This document shows positions 26,053 to 33,811 of a DNA stretch of 33,811 bases, one piece after another (the stretch's first letter is position 1; each line of letters opens with the position of its first letter). The position numbers and the translations under genes are program-made. The DNA is taken from contig JAILKT010000115.1 of the NCBI GenBank assembly GCA_024693545.1, positions 1 to 33,811 on the forward strand, written 5' to 3'. The notes under the pieces were generated by a model. That model was not told the origin of the DNA, did not search any database, and was given only the letters and a program-made list of their open reading frames with translations. The DNA is from Lachnospiraceae bacterium. GTDB lineage: Bacteria > Bacillota > Clostridia > Lachnospirales > Lachnospiraceae.

Positions 26053-26733
26053 TTAGTACAATCTAAAGATCACTTCTCTGTAAAGAGAATAAAAATATGC
26101 TCCGGCGTCGCTGATCAAACTGAAGAAAAGTAACAACAGGAATATGACCACTGCCATGCCGACAAAAGTAAACAAAATAACAAGTATTGTTTTGCCTATT
26201 GAATAAGCATGCACCATCATGATAGCAGAAATAAACAACAGCGCCGCCCATACGATAGAAAAATCATGGAAGAAATAATTAAACGTATCCTCTTCTTCCG
26301 CAAGGAAATTACTGAGAATGGTATTCGGTATAACGATCAAAGGATAAGGCGTCATGGCATAAGCCGAAGAGATCCAAACATCCTTAAGTGTTCCTTTTCC
26401 GTCAAACAGTGTAGTGAGTGCCCAGTTTGTAATTACAAAGATAATGAACGGAAGAAGGATTCCGAGCATTTCTATCAGGAAATTCGCACGTTCAAGGTTA
26501 ACTTTGATAAACTGAAACGTTGTAAATTCAAGTCTGAATACGGAAGTGAGCAGAGAGAGTATCAAAATAAAGTTAGCTGCCGCAAGACTACCTCTTTTTT
26601 CATGTGTCAGATCCCAGAATCCGTCAAAGGGATGAACGATCACGTATAACGCATATCGAAGGCTCTTGAAAAATCTGTCATATGCAGCTCTGTTTGTAAA
26701 GAAATCAATTATTCTTCTTGCTGTCGTTTTCAA
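26053..26733 (-). CDS. YIP1-family multi-pass membrane protein
   Basis: 226-residue integral membrane protein with about five hydrophobic segments (around 50-70, 88-110, 125-145, 160-178, 182-208) and a basic N-terminus. The pattern, with VIVHPFDGFWDLTHEKRGSLAAANFILILS and YAMTPYPLIVIPNTILSN, resembles the Yip1 domain. Bacterial members have no agreed function. The start is TTG 26733, with GGAGGTG nine bases ahead; this frame overlaps the end of the NHL/TPR gene by 29 bp. It may be a membrane partner of the NHL protein or of the importers; that is inference from the tight gene coupling. Confidence 0.75.
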   Translation of the reverse strand: MKTTARRIIDFFTNRAAYDRFFKSLRYALYVIVHPFDGFWDLTHEKRGSLAAANFILILSLLTSVFRLEFTTFQFIKVNLERANFLIEMLGILLPFIIFVITNWALTTLFDGKGTLKDVWISSAYAMTPYPLIVIPNTILSNFLAEEEDTFNYFFHDFSIVWAALLFISAIMMVHAYSIGKTILVILFTFVGMAVVIFLLLLFFSLISDAGAYFYSLYREVIFRLY

Positions 26734-28201
26734 ATGCCTTCACCTCCCATCTGACTTTTTTGATCCTTCCGATCAAAAGTGGTACTACAAGTACAAGTAT
26801 GATAACAATAAATATTAAGACTATATGATCTTCAACCCATTGTTTTCGGTACAGCTGAAAAGCATCTCCGTAATTCTTGTCCGAATATTTAATTTTGAAA
26901 TACGACATTGCTTCTTCATATTTATCCTGCCTTAGCAGCGCTCGTCCGATGCCCTTATAAGCAAGCTCATTATTACCGTTGATCATAAGAACTTCTTTCC
27001 ACTCTTCGGCCGACTTGTCATACCTGCCTTGCTGATACTCATATATGGCAGAGAATATCTTTTTCCCGTAGAATGTAGGCGTCAATACTGTAAGCTGTGC
27101 ATCCTGAGAATCAAGGACTAAAAGATCATGTCCCATATGTTCGAGCGCGGTCGGCATTCTGAAATATCCGTCTTTGTTACCGTTACCACCAAAACAGCAA
27201 AGGATGTTGCCCTGATCATCATAACCGAATATTCTTCCTCTGATACGATCGAGAGCAAAATAAGTTCCGTCATCAAGAGCTGTTATATCAACCATTCTTG
27301 ACGCACCGGTGTAAACACCCTCATCGGCCCAGTTCAGATCACCTATAACAACCCAATCACCGTTTTGAACAAGGATATCATTTCCGAGTGAATTCAGTCT
27401 TCTGATAGGATCGACCGAACCATCACTGAGAGAACCCTCATAAAAGTTTGCGGTGACAACATACATAAACCCTTCATTATCTGTCGCGATATTATCATAC
27501 TCCGTAGGAACGAAGTCACTCATGGCATCTGCCTGAGCGTCCGATGCGATCCATGTCTTCCATATATAATCGAGCAGATCGTACGTAACAGGTGTGGCCC
27601 CGACGAAACCGTTAAATTTCCCGTCATTTTCGTATTTAACGATTCCCTTATTAACACGTTTAACAAGACAGAACACTCTGTCGGCACCGTCAACGATGAT
27701 TTTTGAAGGAAGGAATGTAATACTCTGATCAAAGTTTATATCATCGGGTTTTGTAAACTCCATGACAAACTGCAGATCCTTTGTAAGCTTAACTATCCTG
27801 TTATTCTCGGTATCGGCGATAAAGTAATGCTCATCGGTAACAAATATATCATTGGGCGAATTAAAAGTATTAAGCTCCGCTCCTTCGAATGAATCAATGA
27901 TCTCTTTAACGTTATACTCTTCATCAACGCATTCAATAACGATGATCCTGTTATTTCCGGTATCACATATGTATATGAGATTATCTTTTACGAACAATCC
28001 CTGAGCCTTTGACAGTTTATCTTCGAGACCGAGTTCAATATGAGTTAAAGTCTTTTTTACAGCATAAGGATTGGGTGAATGAATCTCTTCACCCCAAAAA
28101 TCATAGTTATACGAATAACCTGAATCTGCGTTAGATAAGGCAGCAGGCGAAGCCGCAGCCAAAACAAGAACAAGAGCTGTGAGTACTGCTATTTTCTTCA
28201 T
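26705..28201 (-). CDS. NHL beta-propeller / TPR protein with C-terminal membrane anchor
   Basis: 498 residues. Signal peptide (MKKIAVLTALVLVLAAASPAALS), then about six NHL-type blades from about 60 to 375 (DTGNNRIIVIE, FIADTENNRIVKLTKD, IATDNEGFMYVV, FALDRIRGRIFGYDDQG, VLDSQDAQLTVLTP). A TPR-like helical part follows (about 382-455, FSAIYEYQQGRYDKSAEEWKEVL and GIGRALLRQDKYEEAMSYF), then one transmembrane helix (about 459-477) and a short basic cytoplasmic tail. The propeller and TPR therefore face outside. The role is unknown; it could be a scaffold or a sugar or protein sensor for the transporters. ATG 28201 follows GAGGTGA; the in-frame ATG at 28270 lies inside the permease gene and is unlikely. 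Confidence 0.8.
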   Translation of the reverse strand: MKKIAVLTALVLVLAAASPAALSNADSGYSYNYDFWGEEIHSPNPYAVKKTLTHIELGLEDKLSKAQGLFVKDNLIYICDTGNNRIIVIECVDEEYNVKEIIDSFEGAELNTFNSPNDIFVTDEHYFIADTENNRIVKLTKDLQFVMEFTKPDDINFDQSITFLPSKIIVDGADRVFCLVKRVNKGIVKYENDGKFNGFVGATPVTYDLLDYIWKTWIASDAQADAMSDFVPTEYDNIATDNEGFMYVVTANFYEGSLSDGSVDPIRRLNSLGNDILVQNGDWVVIGDLNWADEGVYTGASRMVDITALDDGTYFALDRIRGRIFGYDDQGNILCCFGGNGNKDGYFRMPTALEHMGHDLLVLDSQDAQLTVLTPTFYGKKIFSAIYEYQQGRYDKSAEEWKEVLMINGNNELAYKGIGRALLRQDKYEEAMSYFKIKYSDKNYGDAFQLYRKQWVEDHIVLIFIVIILVLVVPLLIGRIKKVRWEVKAFENDSKKNN

Positions 28202-28211
28202 GCGCGTCACC

Positions 28212-29102
28212 TCAATCCTTAATACCCGAGCTTGCCATTGTTTCAAGTATCTGGCTCTCGGAAATAACAAACAACAAAATGGGAACGATCATGGTTACAA
28301 CAGAAACTGCAGCAGCCTGACCGGTCCTGGCAACACCGCCGAGGGAAACCTGTGAAAGAGCATAAACAAGCGCTTTCTTTTCCTCAGAGTAAATATAAAT
28401 CGAAGCGGGATTGTTCCAAAGACTCTGAACAGAGAAAATGATCATTGTAAGCCAGGCAGGTTTAACATTGGGCATTACTATCCTGGTAAATACATACCAT
28501 TCAGTAGCACCGTCAACCTTAGCGGCTTCAATCAGGGCAGTTGGCAATCCCTCCATAAACTGTTTCATTAGGAAAACACCCATAGGCGAAGCAAATGCAG
28601 GAATGATGATCGCAAGCAATGAGTCGATCAAATTGAGTGAATTCATGATGATATAGTTGGGGATCATCAGAATCGAGCCTGTAAACATAAGTGCCGTAAC
28701 AACTACACCGAATAAAAACTTGCTTCCGGGGAAATTATATTTTGCAAGCACGAACGCAGCCATCGATCCGATAAGCAGATGACCTGCCGTTCCGACAGCG
28801 GTTGTAAACAACGTGTTGAAAATATAACGCGAAAACGGAACCGTTGACTTGTTCATTGAAACGAACAGATCCGTAAAATTATCAAAGCTCGGGTTCTTAG
28901 CAAAGAACGTGGGCGGGAAACGGAACAATTCGTCCATTGGCTTTAGCGATTGATTGATCGCAAACAAAAGCGGAGCCACCATGATACAAGACATGATCGC
29001 AAGGAAAATATAGATACCTATATCTCCTCCTCTTGAACGGTTAGGCTGTCGCCGACGAAGTATCTTCGGTTTTTTGTGATAAGGCTTAGTAGATGTTTTC
29101 AT
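28212..29102 (-). CDS. Sugar ABC transporter permease, MalG-like (pair 2)
   Basis: 296-residue permease with six transmembrane segments. It has the typical second-permease opening IGIYIFLAIMSCIMVAPLLFAINQSLKP, the EAA loop IEAAKVDGATEWYVFTRIVMPNVKPAW, and the end ILETMASSGIKD. ATG 29102 is preferred over the in-frame ATG at 29120 because GGAGAGAGA lies between them. Its stop is 10 bp ahead of the NHL/TPR gene start, whose ribosome binding site overlaps this gene's end. It pairs with the permease at 29185-30123. Confidence 0.92.
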   Translation of the reverse strand: MKTSTKPYHKKPKILRRRQPNRSRGGDIGIYIFLAIMSCIMVAPLLFAINQSLKPMDELFRFPPTFFAKNPSFDNFTDLFVSMNKSTVPFSRYIFNTLFTTAVGTAGHLLIGSMAAFVLAKYNFPGSKFLFGVVVTALMFTGSILMIPNYIIMNSLNLIDSLLAIIIPAFASPMGVFLMKQFMEGLPTALIEAAKVDGATEWYVFTRIVMPNVKPAWLTMIIFSVQSLWNNPASIYIYSEEKKALVYALSQVSLGGVARTGQAAAVSVVTMIVPILLFVISESQILETMASSGIKD

Positions 29103-29184
29103 ATTAATCTCTCTCTCCATACAGAAGCTGTTTTATAACATCTTCAGTTTCCTCGCGTTAAACACGGCAAATAAATTATTTTTG

Positions 29185-30123
29185 TTAATGACCTACTCTT
29201 CTGAGCAGTGCCTGAATTGCCTTGTTGCAAAGTATCATCGCAAGGAAAAGAATTGTAGCGATTGCCGAAGCATAACCCATTTCAAATCGCGTAAAACCGT
29301 AATCGTAAAGGTGGGTAACTATAGTACGTGCAGCGTAATCCGTACTGGGATATCCGCAAAGTGCCATTGTCTGCGCGCTGACGCCGAACGAAGAAGTAAT
29401 TGCCATAACTGCACCAAACAAAAGCATGGGCTTCATGTTCGGAAGTGTTATATACCAAAGTTCCTGCCATCTGTTCTTTACACCGTCAATATATCCGGCT
29501 TCATATTGGGCTTTATCAACACCTTGAAGTCCGGCTACAAAGCCGAGGAATCCGGCGCCCATCGAAAGCCACAGCAGAACTGCGATTATCAGTCCCATCA
29601 TATAATCCGGGTTTGTAAGGAAAAATATAGGTTCGTTTATTATGCCCACATCGATCAGCATACCGTTTACATATCCGTATGCATCACCTCTGAAGAAGAT
29701 CGAGAAAATATAGTAAATATTTCCGGCGATCGACGGTGAATAGAACATAATAACAACTATCGCACGCAGCCATTTGGGAAGCTCGTTGATAAACCATGCG
29801 CATACAAACTGGAGCATATATCCGATAGGTCCCGTAATAACTGCGATAATGAATGTATTTTTAATAGCGATCAGGAATACATCATCCTGCAATATCAGAT
29901 TGATGTAATTCTGAAGGAATATAAATTTCGGTGGTTCCAAAATGTTGTAGTACGTAAAGCTGTAATATATTGACGAAAAGATCGGCAATATATAGAAGGT
30001 GAAAAAGAGTACAAAAAACGGAAGCAGGAATAAGTAGCACGTCTTCATGGACTTTGCTTTCTTCCACGCAATACGCATATTGTTCTTTTTCATACTTACA
30101 TATGATTTTGCAAACGATGACAT
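29185..30123 (-). CDS. Sugar ABC transporter permease, MalF-like (pair 2)
   Basis: 312-residue first permease of a sugar importer. The N-terminal transmembrane segment (YLFLLPFFVLFFTFYILPIFSSIYYSFTYYN) and the EAA loop YEAGYIDGVKNRWQELWYITLPNMKP are clear; the second position pair reads EAG instead of EAA. ATG 30123 follows GGAGGAGG by five bases, and the in-frame TTG at 30138 overlaps that site. It lies 66 bp after SBP 2, with a small AGATAA/TTATCT inverted repeat in the gap. Confidence 0.92.
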   Translation of the reverse strand: MSSFAKSYVSMKKNNMRIAWKKAKSMKTCYLFLLPFFVLFFTFYILPIFSSIYYSFTYYNILEPPKFIFLQNYINLILQDDVFLIAIKNTFIIAVITGPIGYMLQFVCAWFINELPKWLRAIVVIMFYSPSIAGNIYYIFSIFFRGDAYGYVNGMLIDVGIINEPIFFLTNPDYMMGLIIAVLLWLSMGAGFLGFVAGLQGVDKAQYEAGYIDGVKNRWQELWYITLPNMKPMLLFGAVMAITSSFGVSAQTMALCGYPSTDYAARTIVTHLYDYGFTRFEMGYASAIATILFLAMILCNKAIQALLRRVGH

Positions 30124-30189
30124 AGCATCCTCCTCCAAAAGAGCGTATCATAGATAACTCGCTTAATTATCTGTAACGTTAAAATAATG

Positions 30190-33114
30190 TCAATCGGTAT
30201 CCAGACCGTATTCCTTACGTTTCTTAGTGATCTCTTCATTGATCGTTCTTGTATAGTCAAGAAGTACTTCTCTCTGATCAAGCTTTTGATTAACAACCTT
30301 TCGTACGGCATTGGTCAAATGACGGCTTGTATAGTAACCACCGGCAATCTCTCTGAAACCCCTTGCCCATTTTCTCTGTTCTTCAAGGACCTTGATCTGA
30401 TCGGCACTCCATGCAAGCTGTTTAAATGCCACATCATTTGCGGTTGCATATCTTGCAGCCGATCCCATAACAGACTCAAGCTCTCGGCCGTATCTAACCT
30501 GTGTTTCCGATTTTGCCCACCATTTCATGAATGTCCAGGCATTATTTCTGATCTTATCATTATCCGTCTTTATCATCATGGAGCATTGACCCCATCCGTG
30601 AACGGATCTGTCTATATATTCCTGTCCGTTTTCATCTGTTTTCTTTACACCGGGAAGAGGCATGAAATCCCAGAGTCCGCGAAGTTCGGGTGCAGAAAGG
30701 ACAAGCGTATTGAATGTATTATAATCCGCAATACCGATCGGCACTTCACCCGAACGGAATCTTGTTACGAAATCAAGCTCGAGCGGAATACCGTAATCTA
30801 CAAACAGACTTGTAAATTGGGTGAACGCCTGAACACTTTCCTCATTATCTATCTGTATCTTTTTGCCTTCGTCATCATAAAAGTCGCCGCCATGCTGATA
30901 TGTCATAGATATCAGTAATGAAAGGTCGGGATTGATAACGTTACCTATCTTACGTTCTGTTGAAGGAACTGCAAGAGTCATACTGTTACCCTGTATGGTA
31001 GGCAGCATATTTATGAGATCATCCCATGTCTGAGGCGGTTCAAGACCAAGTTCCTCAAGAATATCCTTGCGATAGAACATAACGTTGTAATTAAGTGTCT
31101 CGGGAAGTGCATACATACCGCCTTCAAAAAGATAAGAACGATACGAACTGAGCGGGTACTCCGAAAGGACTTCATCAAGATCGGGGAACTGCGAAAGATC
31201 TTCTACCGCATTACGAAGAGCGTAATTTACAGGATCCTGCTGCGGTGCTGTAAGAACAACATCGGGACCCTTTCCGGCAACAACCGCGGGAAGAAGTGCA
31301 TCGGCTTGAATAAGCTGAACATTGACCTTAATTCCTGTTTCCTGAGTAAAAGTATCATCAACCATCATCTTCATGATGTCATTTTGATCACGACCTGCAA
31401 GAAGCCATACTTCGATCGTATCTTCATCGTCCTCATCATATACATCTCCGATCGAGTTGTAATCGTAGAAGAACGATACAAAGAATGATTTGATGTCATG
31501 CCAGAGATTCGAGAAGAAGCCTGCGTCATCATCGACTTTTTCAGAATCCTTTCCCTGAACGATCATATAATCAATATCAAGCTTGCTCTCGCTGATCGTA
31601 TTGATCGAAGTACCGAGCGCTGCAATATTCTCTTTGAAGTTGGAAAGTGTTTTGGTTATATCACGGGGATCATTGTTAAATCTTTCAAGCTGCGAAGCAA
31701 GGGTTATCGCATTTGCGATCTGATCGGACTTCTCACCCGTGATGGCAATATAATCATCGACAGTCTTAAAGAGCCTTTTACTCTCAAGACCCATCGCCTC
31801 GATGATATCGGGATATACTTCTTTGATATTATAATCTCTGTGAGCATCGGGATTTGTTCCGGTAAGTACGATCAGTTTTCTGTAAATAAGATTAAGACGG
31901 TAAACACTGTCCGAAAGATCGTTAAGTACCTGTCCGAGATCTCCGAGGGTTGCTTCGAGTCTTATGGTATGTTTACCCTTTGTAAGGTAGAAATCATAAG
32001 GATCTTCGTTTTTATCCGAAAGGGTTATCATATCCCAATCGGTATTATATACAAAGCCGATAGCTCTGGCCTCTTCAAAAGGAAGCTGACCGTCTATCGT
32101 GATCTTTCTGGAAGAAATGCCGCCACGCTGGTATCCCTGACGACCTTTGATAGTGATATTATAAAATCCGTCGCCGGGCACATCAAATTCCCATTCTATC
32201 CATTGTCCGGGAACCTTCCATGCGTCACCGCCGATATAATTCAGTTTTGTAGTAGTAATACTGTATGGATCGGTATTGGATACAGATTTATCAAAACGAG
32301 CATAAAGAGAGGCATCGGAACGTCCCGTCGCATTCTCTCCGTCAACCTTAACGACGTACGAAAGGGACTCCGGAGAGGCGCTCATTCCATTATGATCCTT
32401 TGAATACTGAGAATAATCATAATCTGCATTGATCGGTAAGAAATCAAGTGATTTAATGATGACTGGCTCGTTAACTGCCTTAAGAGAAATAATATTTTTT
32501 CCTTCATCAAGCCAAAATCTGTAGGGCTCTATCTCATATCCGAGATAATCGGAGAACATACTCTCCTGCCACTCAAATTTTTCAACCTGTGAAGGACGAA
32601 GCTCGTTTCCTCTGTTATCTGTCCTGACTTCGCTTCCGTTGGTCCAGATACGGGAAAACGCAAGATCTTCGGCTCCGACAAATGGAACCTCTCCGTTTAT
32701 CCTGAATTCTCTTTCGATATCAACGCCTCTGCTCTGTACAGGATAATAATTAATAGAAACATTATAAAGACCGGACTGAGGTGCGTTAACCTCCCAGGTA
32801 ACATCCGAACTGTCACCGGTGTATAAAACATGATCCACACCGTCACATTCGTCCATTACTTCACAATCGACCGCTTCAAAATAATCTGCAGCTTCAATAG
32901 AAAATCCTTCCGTAGCAAGTGCCGAAGACTCATGTTCAAGCTTAAAAAGCTTGTATGTGTTTTCACGGCCAAGTCCACGTACGTCATATGAAAGGTCTGT
33001 TCCTTCGTATTTTTTCAAAAAATTATCTTCTTCAAAAAGTCCTAAGATCAAAACAAAACCGATAATAAAAACAACAATGGCAGCAAATACGATCAGTCCC
33101 TTAGCCTTTTTCAC
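30190..33114 (-). CDS. Membrane-anchored ABC solute-binding protein fused to two sugar-binding-like domains (SBP 2)
   Basis: 974 residues, about twice a normal binding protein. Order: N-terminal transmembrane helix (5-26) without a lipobox cysteine; beta-sandwich A (about 70-225, TWEVNAPQSGLYNVSINYYP, EFRINGEVPF, KNIISLKAVNEPVII); beta-sandwich B (about 255-390, GQWIEWEFDVPGDGFYNITIKG, RKITIDGQLPF, GKHTIRLEA), both like CBM6/35-type folds; a helical stretch (about 395-545); an acidic joint; and a family-1 binding fold (about 565-974, EVWLLAGRDQNDIMKMMVDDTF, GKGPDVVLTAPQQDP, ALPETLNYNVMFYRKDIL). The start is GTG 33114 with GGAGG seven bases ahead. It is the first gene of the 13-kb cluster, directly before permease pair 2. 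Confidence 0.88.
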   Translation of the reverse strand: MKKAKGLIVFAAIVVFIIGFVLILGLFEEDNFLKKYEGTDLSYDVRGLGRENTYKLFKLEHESSALATEGFSIEAADYFEAVDCEVMDECDGVDHVLYTGDSSDVTWEVNAPQSGLYNVSINYYPVQSRGVDIEREFRINGEVPFVGAEDLAFSRIWTNGSEVRTDNRGNELRPSQVEKFEWQESMFSDYLGYEIEPYRFWLDEGKNIISLKAVNEPVIIKSLDFLPINADYDYSQYSKDHNGMSASPESLSYVVKVDGENATGRSDASLYARFDKSVSNTDPYSITTTKLNYIGGDAWKVPGQWIEWEFDVPGDGFYNITIKGRQGYQRGGISSRKITIDGQLPFEEARAIGFVYNTDWDMITLSDKNEDPYDFYLTKGKHTIRLEATLGDLGQVLNDLSDSVYRLNLIYRKLIVLTGTNPDAHRDYNIKEVYPDIIEAMGLESKRLFKTVDDYIAITGEKSDQIANAITLASQLERFNNDPRDITKTLSNFKENIAALGTSINTISESKLDIDYMIVQGKDSEKVDDDAGFFSNLWHDIKSFFVSFFYDYNSIGDVYDEDDEDTIEVWLLAGRDQNDIMKMMVDDTFTQETGIKVNVQLIQADALLPAVVAGKGPDVVLTAPQQDPVNYALRNAVEDLSQFPDLDEVLSEYPLSSYRSYLFEGGMYALPETLNYNVMFYRKDILEELGLEPPQTWDDLINMLPTIQGNSMTLAVPSTERKIGNVINPDLSLLISMTYQHGGDFYDDEGKKIQIDNEESVQAFTQFTSLFVDYGIPLELDFVTRFRSGEVPIGIADYNTFNTLVLSAPELRGLWDFMPLPGVKKTDENGQEYIDRSVHGWGQCSMMIKTDNDKIRNNAWTFMKWWAKSETQVRYGRELESVMGSAARYATANDVAFKQLAWSADQIKVLEEQRKWARGFREIAGGYYTSRHLTNAVRKVVNQKLDQREVLLDYTRTINEEITKKRKEYGLDTD

Positions 33115-33218
33115 TTTAAAGCCTCCTGATATGATTTTCTTCCGAAACTATACTTGATCGTTATTATGAACGTCTCAATTGTTTCGGTCTCAATATCCCT
33201 GTTTTCAAAAATATACTT

Positions 33219-33247
33219 ATAATAATCTTTGAAAATGCACTTCTCAA
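33219..33247 (-). promoter_or_regulatory. Promoter of the 13-kb transporter cluster
   Basis: Minus-strand TTGAGA (33247-33242), exactly 17 bp, TATTAT (33224-33219). The leader of about 98 nt contains a 7-bp inverted repeat (CCGAAAC/GTTTCGG, 33 bases apart) that encloses a smaller CGTT/AACG stem, a possible operator or leader structure. Confidence 0.65.
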
Positions 33248-33310
33248 ATTATAGCTTGATTTGGTATGTACCGACTTATCAAAAGTTGCTATCGGATGCT
33301 CGTATAGTGC

Positions 33311-33350
33311 TAATAAACCGCTGAATTACAAGTAATACAGCGGTTTATTA
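33311..33350 (-). terminator. Hairpin terminator of the isomerase gene
   Basis: A perfect 13-bp stem (33311-33323 with 33338-33350) and a 14-base loop. The T-rich end of the stem (TTTATTA) replaces a separate T-run. It lies about 110 bases beyond the isomerase stop. Confidence 0.65.
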
Positions 33351-33460
33351 TATGATTATTGGTAAAAATGCCTATATAACAAGGTTTTTATGCAAAATTA
33401 CAGTTAAATTTCAACCAATCAAATAATGCTAAACATCTTGATACGGATGATTTTCCCGAC

Positions 33461-33811
33461 TTATTTAAAAGGATTCTCAGTAGGATAAGGAAGAGATGCG
33501 GGATGATTGTAATCAAGGTCCTCGATCGGAACTCCGATGTACTTAAATACTTCAAAGAGTGCCTTTCCGAAATGACCGAATGCAACAGCACCGTGATGAG
33601 GGAAATTCTTCTCAATAAGTACATGACGATAGAATCTGCCCATCTCGGGAATAGCAAATACACCGATACCACCGAATGACTTTGTTCTTACATCAAGCAC
33701 CTCGCCCTGAGCGATATAAGCGCGAAGCTTAGCATCAGCGGTAGATTGAAGACGATAGAAAGTGATCTCGCCGGGAGCGATATCTCCTTCGAGTGTTCCG
33801 TTTGTAACCTC
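33461..33811 (-). CDS. L-fucose/L-arabinose isomerase-family enzyme, C-terminal 116 residues
   Basis: The frame is open to the right edge and ends at TAA 33463-33461, so only the C-terminus is here. The stretch EVTNGTLEGDIAPGEITFYRLQ, then VLDVRTKSFGGIGVFAIPEMGRFYRHVLIEKNFPHHGAVAFGHFG with clustered histidines, resembles the C-terminal domain of aldose-ketose isomerases of the FucI/AraA group. The substrate could be L-fucose, L-arabinose or another pentose. It probably belongs to a sugar-use operon to the right and is separated from the transporter cluster by a terminator and a promoter. Confidence 0.75.
   Translation of the reverse strand, partial: EVTNGTLEGDIAPGEITFYRLQSTADAKLRAYIAQGEVLDVRTKSFGGIGVFAIPEMGRFYRHVLIEKNFPHHGAVAFGHFGKALFEVFKYIGVPIEDLDYNHPASLPYPTENPFK

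Noticed and set aside
31498-32403. Plus-strand open frame of 301 codons opposite SBP 2
   Set aside because: It lies fully antisense to a well-supported gene, the translation has no recognisable domain, and no ribosome site precedes it.
1-33811. CRISPR arrays, transposases, integrases, phage genes, tRNA or rRNA genes
   Set aside because: None seen on reading the window; the only tandem repeat is the poly-glutamate tract.

Overview
The window looks like a fibre-degrading, AT-rich, low-GC Gram-positive bacterium, most likely a gut or rumen Lachnospiraceae (Butyrivibrio/Pseudobutyrivibrio-like). The evidence is AGGAGG-type ribosome binding sites, lipoprotein signals, GTG and TTG starts, a ferredoxin-linked 2-oxoacid oxidoreductase, and many glucuronoxylan enzymes of the types found in these bacteria. 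Species assignment is inference. Almost everything is on the minus strand; only two AraC-type regulators and one small membrane protein are on the plus strand.

Layout. 1-7.5 kb: a GH67 alpha-glucuronidase (its C-terminus runs off the left edge) is divergent from AraC regulator 1, followed by a GH115 alpha-glucuronidase overlapping a PepD-type dipeptidase. 7.8-11.3 kb: a four-subunit 2-oxoacid:ferredoxin oxidoreductase operon (ferredoxin, alpha, beta, gamma) with its own promoter and terminator, downstream of a P-loop ATPase. 11.5-16.6 kb: an SGNH esterase and a GH3 beta-xylosidase/beta-glucosidase in one operon, divergent from AraC regulator 2, a paralogue of regulator 1. 16.6-19.7 kb: a secreted GH5 lipoprotein with a GC-rich structured 5' leader, a 90-residue single-pass membrane protein, and a branched-chain aminotransferase. 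19.9-33.1 kb: a 13-kb cluster with two ABC importers (two solute-binding proteins, four permeases, no ATPase) enclosing an NHL/TPR membrane protein, a Yip1-like membrane protein and a large anchored protein resembling DUF5696. The right edge holds the C-terminus of an L-fucose/L-arabinose isomerase-type enzyme.

How it may work together (inference): surface proteins (GH5, the solute-binding protein carrying sugar-binding-like domains, the DUF5696-like protein) capture and trim plant polysaccharide. The permeases import oligosaccharides using an ATPase encoded elsewhere. The cytoplasmic GH115, GH67, SGNH esterase and GH3 enzymes, none with a signal peptide, then remove glucuronate and acyl groups and release xylose. 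The two AraC paralogues sit beside and probably control GH67 and the esterase-GH3 operon; the two target promoters share a sequence block.

The best candidate for an undescribed system is the 19.9-33.1 kb cluster. It joins two importers with four uncharacterised membrane or surface components, has a consensus promoter at its head, and has a second near-perfect promoter in front of the last gene, the lipoprotein binding protein. No tRNA, rRNA, CRISPR array, transposase or phage gene was seen.
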